Shown here: positions 57,351 through 64,000 of the stretch, in pieces | How the letters are laid out: every line of letters starts with the position of its first letter | Position numbering within the stretch: the stretch's first letter is position 1 | NCBI GenBank assembly: GCA_022316685.1 | Contig: JAKJHU010000153.1 | Location: forward strand, 124,001 to 188,000 | DNA length: 64,000 bases | DNA from: Progne subis subis | Taxonomy: Eukaryota > Chordata > Aves > Passeriformes > Hirundinidae | Reading direction: 5' to 3' | The notes under the pieces: generated by a model | The model's database searches: none | Told to the model about the DNA's origin: nothing | The model's input: the letters and a program-made list of their open reading frames with translations, nothing else | Position numbers and translations under genes: made by a program

Positions 57351-59324
57351 CCCCTTCCCCACCACAGATGTTGATTCCCCCCCACGCTCACCCCAGGGAC
57401 ATCTCCCATGAACTCTCACTCCCAGCAGATGGGGAAATCCTGGCTCCTGATCCCTTCGATCCCTTCCTCACACGCATCACTCACGGTGAGTTGTTTATCT
57501 CACAGCCTCTCCCATCCCGACCCGCTGCCACCCTCAGGAACATCAGGGACACGCAAGTCTTGGTGACACACCGGATTTGGGAAGGGCGTTTGGACACAAC
57601 TCCCATCTTTTCAGGTGAAGTCCAGTCTGGAATCACCTTTCCAGGGGTGTTTTTTGGGGAAATAAAACTGGCCTCATGGGATGGATCATGGGAGAGAATT
57701 TGGCTTTGCTGGGACTTGAAGCCATGAGCCACAAGTCCTAGGTTATCCATTAAAATATAGGGAAACCTTATAATTTGCCCCTCAACACTGTACAGCCTTG
57801 GGATGGAGTTAATCCACTCCAGGGGGAGAGGTATTTCAATATTCCCAGTCGTCCAATATATTTGAACCTCGAGAAGCTTTAAAATATTTCCCTGAGACAA
57901 ACAGTTGGGATTTATCCTTTTAAAGTCCCCCAAAAATGACAGAAAAAAATATGCAGGAGTGCATAATTCTGGAACAGCAGCCCCAGCTGCCAACAGCTGG
58001 ACCAGCTGCCAACATCTGCCCAGCACTACACCCCGGTAATCCTGCCAGCATTCCATGAATTGGGTGTTTTTGCTGGCATGAAGCTCTTTGGAGGAGTGGG
58101 TTGACCTGGGGTCAGGTCACCTGGAAAGCCTCAGCCCAGGTGATCAAATTGGGGATAAAGTCCATCTGGAAACAGGATTCGTCATTAAATTGGGTTGGGC
58201 AACATTGACACAACTTCCACAGGGATTTCAGCCTTACTTAAAATGCTCTGGTTTGGCTTTTCCATTGGGATTTTGAGCTGCTCCCATAAAGATTCTTGGT
58301 TCCTTATCTGGGGGATGCTCCTGGAGCTTCCTGGTCCTGAATATCTTAATATTTGGACTTCACAGCTGGAGATCCTTGGATTTCACTTTTTATCCTTAAA
58401 CCTGGATAAATTAAACCGCAGGATTAGTAAAACTGGGATTAAAGTGCATTAAACCCTCCAGTCCTTGGGTTAGAGTGGAATGGAGAAAAGTTCTATGTCT
58501 GAAAAAGCAGGAACACTGATCCAAATCAAATCAATTATTATAATTTCATGTAGTCCAATTAATAAATAAAAAGTTTTCCAGACAGGCAGTGACTTCCTTG
58601 TCCTAAACTGACCTGGTTTTGTTGGCTTTTCACTCAATAAATACAGCAAAGATGGGAAAGCAGAGGGAATTTCTGGTTTATCCATTGTGAAAAGTGCATA
58701 CATCCATGAAAAGGGGGAAATTACCCTCCAGATCAGGCTCTTCTGAAAGTGAGCTTTCTATTTGATTCCTTACTTTGCATTTTAAGGGCACCACAACGTG
58801 GATGAAAACTTGGGGAGAAAAGAGGTCGGGGCTAAAAATAACCAGGTGAGTCAGATGGAGCTGATGGAGCCAGAGCAGAAACCCATGGGAAGAAGAGAGG
58901 GAAAAAAACCATTTTCCTTTCAGCTTCGCATGTTCGTGCATGAGAATCTGTAAAACTGCCTTGGATTTCCCAAGGAACCCCTAAAACAGCCAAAACAGCA
59001 GAAAAAAGGGGATTTTCCCCCCTCTTCCATGATATTATGATGAATTAATTCTGATTTGCCTATGATTTTCCCCTTGGGGAGCTATTTCTGAAGTCAAAGG
59101 CTGTTAATGACAATAATTAATCTTTAATGATAATAAGAGGATAATGACCACTTCCATGGTTTCTTTTACAGGGATGTTCCCTTTTTTAACTTTTTGGATT
59201 AATTCTTTGATTTTATTTTATTTCATCCCATTGCTATGATGTGGAGGATGCCATGGGGGAATTTTCTGGGGAGAGTTGCTGAGTTTTTGAGGTCCAGGCA
59301 CTGGAATTTTCTCCACCTGGGGAG
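57351..59324. other. Gene-free stretch
   Basis: AT-richer, unique-looking sequence without a supportable exon, RNA gene or transposon end. Isolated frames under 200 codons look like chance. Confidence 0.5.
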
Positions 59325-59675
59325 CAAAAGGGTGGAACAGGGAGGAAAAAAAAGGTGCAATAGGGACAAAAAAATAGATGGATTGCAAAGAGAAAGTGTG
59401 GAAGGGGGAGAAAATTGGTGGAGTACAGAGAAAGCCAGAAGAACATGGAGAAAAAAAAGGCGGAACAGAGACTTTTTAAAAAAAAAAAAAATGGGACTGA
59501 GAAAAATGGTTGGATCGGAGACAATAAAGGTGGAATAAAGAGGGGAAAAAAAAGGTGTAATAGGGAGAAAATGGGTGGAACACGGTGAAAATAGGTTGGA
59601 AGAGAGAGAAAAAAAGGTGGAACACGGTGGGGGTAAAAATAGTGGACTAGGGAGGAAAAGGGCGGAATAAGGCGG
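59325..59675. repeat. Purine-rich tandem repeat, unit near 22-25 bp
   Basis: Phrases of the type GGTGGAACAGGGAGGAAAAA, GGTGTAATAGGGAGAAAAT and GGTGGAACACGGTG recur through 350 bp. The plus strand is overwhelmingly purine. Confidence 0.75.
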
Positions 59676-60809
59676 TTTTCCCTGTTTCTGCCGCTCCCGG
59701 CACATTCCCGAGGTCCCGGCCCCGGCCCGCGGTCAGAGGGCTCGGGGCTTTGGGAATCCTGAAGGCTGAGGAGGGTGCCCGAAGCCCCAGCACCCCAAAG
59801 GAGCATCTTCCCTGCTCCGGCGTCACCAGCCCTGTGGGAACCCACCCACCCCTGCTTAGATTTAGGAATTTTCCAGGTCTGGGATGGGGAGGGGGGGAGG
59901 GTGGATTTGTCAGCAGTCGATCAGAGCATCCCACCGAGAAATCCAATGTTTGCTCCCAGAGTGATGAATTTCTTTACAGGAAGATTTTGATCTTCACATC
60001 CTATATTCCCTGTCAGGCTTGGAAAACCCCCAAGTCCTGATTTTTCACCCGAAATAGCCGAATTTGCCAAATGTAAGGCATCCTGTCAACCCAGTACGGA
60101 GGGTTTCTCCTTCCACCCCTTGGCATCCCTGGAATGCCCGATCATTCACGAAAAGCCTGGAAAAGGGCTGGAGGCGGACTTTGGAGATGAATTTTAGGGA
60201 ATTTGGGGTCAGAGGGTGCATAAATGCCGGGTTTGAGGGTGGGAACGTTGTCGGGCTGTGAGCCAGGTGCTGCCGGGGGGCACAGGGTGAGGTGCTCCCA
60301 CTGCGGATGGAGAAGCAGATTCCATATTTTGGGCTCCATTTTCAATTAATTAATTGAATAACGATTTTCCTCTTCCCTCACAAGGTATATTTTACAACCT
60401 GGGCTCACCAAAAGCACATTGGGTGCAGGTGGCTTTGTCATTCCAAGCTGGAAAACACTAAGAAGGGAAAGAAAAGCCCCAAAATCCTAATTTCTTCCAT
60501 TAAAAATCCCTGGGGCTCCAGACAAAATGGGCTTTGCCTCCCGATCCCTTGCTGGACTAGAAGTGCCCAGTTTGAACAGACTCCACGGGCGATTCCCGCC
60601 CCGCAGGAAGGTTTAATCCCCATTACCTAATTAACTGCCTGAATAATAATGAGTCAGGTATTTGTGTGTCATCAGCCCCTGGCTGCAGGGACATGTCGGA
60701 GACAGCGAACGCGGCTCAGCAAATCCAGCAGCTAAAAATTCCTTCGATCCCCATTTTCCCTGGGAGGGAGCAGCTCCGCAGGGTCAGACCGGGGGCGTCT
60801 GGGACGCTG
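59676..60809. other. Gene-free stretch
   Basis: Moderate GC at the left, then mixed sequence. No feature could be supported. Confidence 0.5.
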
Positions 60810-61490
60810 CAGCTCAACTTTTTGGGATCGTTGTCCTTCCAGGACGGGGCGGTTTTACTTGTGGATATCATAATTCCAGGAAAATGAAATTCAAATTTTT
60901 GGGGATCGTTGTTCTCCCAGGATGACAAAATTCGATATTGAGGGGGATATCATTCTCCCAGGATGACTAGATTTGATTTTTTTGGGGGGGTCTCTCATCC
61001 TTCCAGAATGATACAAATTGGGGTTTTTTTAGGAATATCGCCCTCACAATGTGATGCAATATGAATTTTTGGGGAGCGTCACTCTCCCAGCACCAAGCAA
61101 TTTGAATTCTGAGGGAGTCATAACCCTCCCAGGACAACACAGTTCGAAGTTTCGGAGGGATAACACCCAGCTGGGCTTATAAAATTTGATTTAGGGGGGG
61201 TCATTATCCTCTTAGGATAATGCAATTCCATTTGGGGTGACATCACCCATCCAGGATAATGGTTCTTGCAGGGATTTCTTGGGGGGTTATCACCCTCCCA
61301 CAATGGTGAATATTGATTTGGGGGGGGCCTAGTAGATTCCCAGGACAATATTATACGCTTTGTGGGGGATCATTACCCTCCCAGGATGAGGTAAATGCAC
61401 TTTTTGGAGAGTAACATCCTCCCAGGATGATGCAATTGGATTTTTTGGGAATAGCACCCAAGACAATGCAACTCCATTTTTGTGAGGTTC
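60810..61490. repeat. Decayed minisatellite, unit about 50-60 bp
   Basis: Each unit carries a variant of GGGGATCGTTGTTCTCCCAG, then GATGACAAAATTCGAT and a T-run. At least ten units can be traced (for example near 60820, 60895, 60945, 61080, 61110, 61200, 61290, 61360 and 61405). Divergence between units is high. Confidence 0.8.
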
Positions 61491-62554
61491 TCCCAACCCC
61501 CCTCCACCTTCCACAGCCTCACCTGCACTCTCCATAACCCCGTTCCCCAAACTCATGATTCAGCAGCTCCCAAAAAACCCAGGAGGCAAACAAACTCCTT
61601 TCCAAGTGGGAGAAGGAGAAAAGCCATGCTGACAGCTTGCTTCCAAACACTGCCAAACCTCAAAAAAAAAAAAAAAAGAAAAAAAAAAAAAGCCTTATAA
61701 ATAATCTGGAGTAAAGTGTCGGATCAATGTTACTGTTGTTATTGCTATTTTTATTGTTATTGGTTTTGTTGTTGCTGTCACTGTTGTTGTCAGCATCAAT
61801 GGGAGTGACAGCACAGCTCTTCCAACCCTTTCCATGTGGATTTGGGGATATTCTCCCTGTTTTGGCGGGTGTTTCAGAGCCATTAGATGAAAGCTGATGG
61901 AAAATATTCCCAAAAACTCTGACCTGGGTAGATTTTCTGGCGATGCTGGGTCACCATCCCTCTGCTTCTCTCAATTAAAAGAATTAAGGGAAGGAAATTG
62001 GAAATGCGGCCCCTGCTGCCCCTTGTCAGGAGCAATTAAATCCTGTGGGTTAATGAGAACGATTTAATTAGGAAAAGGGAAAGGCTCCACTCATTAGATG
62101 GAAGTGGAGACAACAAGAGTGGGGGACTCAGACCCCCCAGAAATGGGGGATGATGGGGAGGGTCTGGCCATGGAAAAGGGGGGATCAATGGTATTTGCCA
62201 TGAAATTCCCATATTTGAGGTTTTTTCCAGCTGGATTTGGCCAAGGAGATGCCAAGAGATTTTTTGTGCCATATCCAAGCATTCTGCAGGTTTAAGGATT
62301 TAAAACCCAAATTTGAGGCTCAAATGAGTCTTGAATTCACTGATGGCCAAACTGGCTCTCGTATCTCTCCAGGTGGATTTTCCTTCCCCATTCCCAGGGG
62401 TGTAAATGGGATGGGGGCAGATACAAGCCCTGAGGATGCACCAAAGTGTGGCCAGCAGTGCCCTGCTCCATCCCAAATATCCCTCTGCACCTTGATCCCA
62501 CATTGTCCAATCCACCACACACCTGTCTCCTGCCATGTTCCCAAACCTCTCTTC
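61491..62554. other. Gene-free stretch with a TTG/TTA-rich tract
   Basis: It contains an A-run at 61661-61691 and a trinucleotide-like tract GTTGTTATTGCTATTTTTAT near 61727-61793. Nothing gene-like is visible. Confidence 0.55.
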
Positions 62555-62960
62555 CCACGCAATCCTGTTCAATCCCATAGAACTCCATGTAATCCCAATG
62601 GAATCTAATGCAATCCCATGCAGTCCTGCGCATTCACCTGATGAAATGCTGTGCAATCCCATCGATAATACCATTCAGTCATCCCAAGGAATCCCATTCA
62701 ATCACCCTGTGGAATCCCATGCAAATCCATGGAATCCCATGGGATCCCATGCAATCACCCCATGGAATTCCATTAAATACCGTGCAAGAAACCCATGCAA
62801 TTCCTGTACAATTTCCTCAAGAAATCCCATTAAATAACTTGTAACCATCCTGTATGAATCCCATGTAATCCACACAATCTCATGCAAGATAATGAAATTG
62901 CATGCAGTCATCCCATGAAATCCCGTGTTATTCCTGTGCAATTCCCATGCAATCACAAAA
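62555..62960. repeat. ATCCCATGCA-type degenerate tandem repeat
   Basis: GAATCCCATGCAAATCCATG, GGATCCCATGCAATCACCC, TGCAATCCCATGCAGTCC and CATGCAGTCATCCCATGAAA recur with 10-17 bp units through 400 bp. It is not coding. Confidence 0.8.
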
Positions 62961-63821
62961 TCCAGCCCCCACGGGTAGCAGCTCTGCCACATCCTGTGGG
63001 AAGGAGGGGATGGAGCCAGGGTAAAGCCCCCAGCACTGCTTTTTAGCATTGAATTCTTTGCATAAGAAGGAGATAGGAAAATGCCGGAAAAGTGCTTCCC
63101 AGCACGTCCCGGCATGCTGGGGAACCGGCCCGGCTGCAACCGTCCCAGTGGGATTGGGGGATGCCCAAAAAGTCTGGAAACATCCCCCATCGGGGTTCCT
63201 TGGGTGCTTCAAGGCACAATTTTGGGAGCAAGGGGTTTCAGCAATGCACCCCAGGATGATGAGCAATGACAGCAGGATGGATCCAGATTTTTTGGGAATG
63301 TCAAAGTGAGGTCACCCCAGATCTTGTCATGGCTTGCCCATTCCCACGCAGCCACTTTGATCCCTCTTGCACTTTTCAGTCTCTGACATTCCTGTGGCTT
63401 TTGAATTTCACTCTGTGTTCCCCAACCTGGAATTTCAGATGGATTTTTTTTCCCTCTTGTCCACATTTCCTGGCTCATTGAGGGGGATCAGCATTTTAGG
63501 GCTTCACCCCATTTCCCACGGACCTCCCAAAAATGTGGATCAGCCAAAAAGACTCTCCCTTCCCAAACCCCAAGGTTAAATCCTGGGAATAGCCTCCCGA
63601 AACTGTTCCAGCCCAGAGCTGTTGGGGCCTGCCATGCTTGGCCACCAGAGCCCCAAAATTTGGGGGGTGGGGTCAGGCCAGGACTTGTTGCCGCCTGTTG
63701 CAGGAGTTTTGGCTGGCATAGGAAGCATTGCTCTGGATTCAAGAGAAGGCTGAGTCCAGGGAATATCAGGACCTGGATAGGCAACATTTCCCAGTGGGAA
63801 TGGGGAGGTATGGAGGATAAA

Positions 63822-64000
63822 GGAAGTTGCAAAGTGAAGGACATTCATGGAGTGAAGGACACACATGGAATGAAGGACATCTCTGGGGTGAAGAACATCC
63901 TTGGGGTGAAGAACATCTGTGGGATCAAGGACATCTGCAGAGTGAAAGATATCCATGGTATCAAGGACATCCACGGGCTGAAGGAAGTTCAGGGAATGGA
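63822..64000. repeat. 18-bp tandem repeat, cut by the window end
   Basis: GTGAAGGACATTCATGGA-like units repeat in register with period 18 for at least nine copies up to the last base. The multiple-of-three period makes a stop-free, hexapeptide-like frame on the minus strand, but no start, splice site or family supports coding. Confidence 0.8.

Noticed and set aside
62555..64000. CRISPR-like arrays
   Set aside because: The repeats have no constant spacers, and the genome is vertebrate; these are ordinary tandem repeats.

Overview
The window reads as nuclear DNA of a bird. It holds vertebrate spliced genes with canonical GT/AG borders, about 27 fragments of CR1-type LINEs (the dominant avian retrotransposon) in both orientations, and one nearly complete ERVL-like endogenous retrovirus. 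Four genes in 64 kb, mostly short introns, GC-rich CpG promoters and many decayed GC-rich minisatellites would fit a gene-dense microchromosome. Both the host class and the chromosome type are inferences; no species can be named from the sequence alone.

Layout, left to right. Positions 45-17867 (minus strand) carry the 5' half of a coiled-coil gene, probably CCDC30, which runs off the left edge. Five coding exons join in one frame. Its 12.4 kb third intron contains the 6.68 kb provirus (6831-13510), bounded by two LTRs and a perfect AGTAT target-site duplication. Next is PPCS (20974-24070, minus, 3 exons, 312 aa, complete), which makes 4'-phosphopantothenoylcysteine in coenzyme A synthesis. 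A 174-bp head-to-head promoter with ETS motifs separates it from ZMYND12 (24245-38424, plus, 8 exons, 358 aa, complete), a MYND/TPR protein. The ZMYND12-PPCS-CCDC30 block has the same internal order and orientations as in mammals, as I remember that map. SLC2A1 (42148-53412, minus, 10 exons, GLUT1 glucose transporter) converges on ZMYND12; their likely polyadenylation sites are about 2.1 kb apart.

Two points stand out. SLC2A1 exon 9 has one base too many (205 nt against 204 expected), which breaks the reading frame after residue 370; this is either an assembly error or a real allele. Directly upstream of the SLC2A1 CpG promoter is a 1-kb uninterrupted array of the hexamer GGGAC[A/C], with about 165 consecutive G-triplets at 3-nt spacing, followed by 1.3 kb of TG-rich repeat with a duplicated block containing perfect inverted repeats.

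From 56 kb to the right edge I find no gene. That stretch has A-rich blocks, a purine-rich repeat, a decayed ~55-60 bp minisatellite, an ATCCCATGCA-like array and an 18-bp repeat cut by the window end. The genes do not form one pathway; the shared elements are the PPCS/ZMYND12 promoter and the convergent ends of ZMYND12 and SLC2A1.
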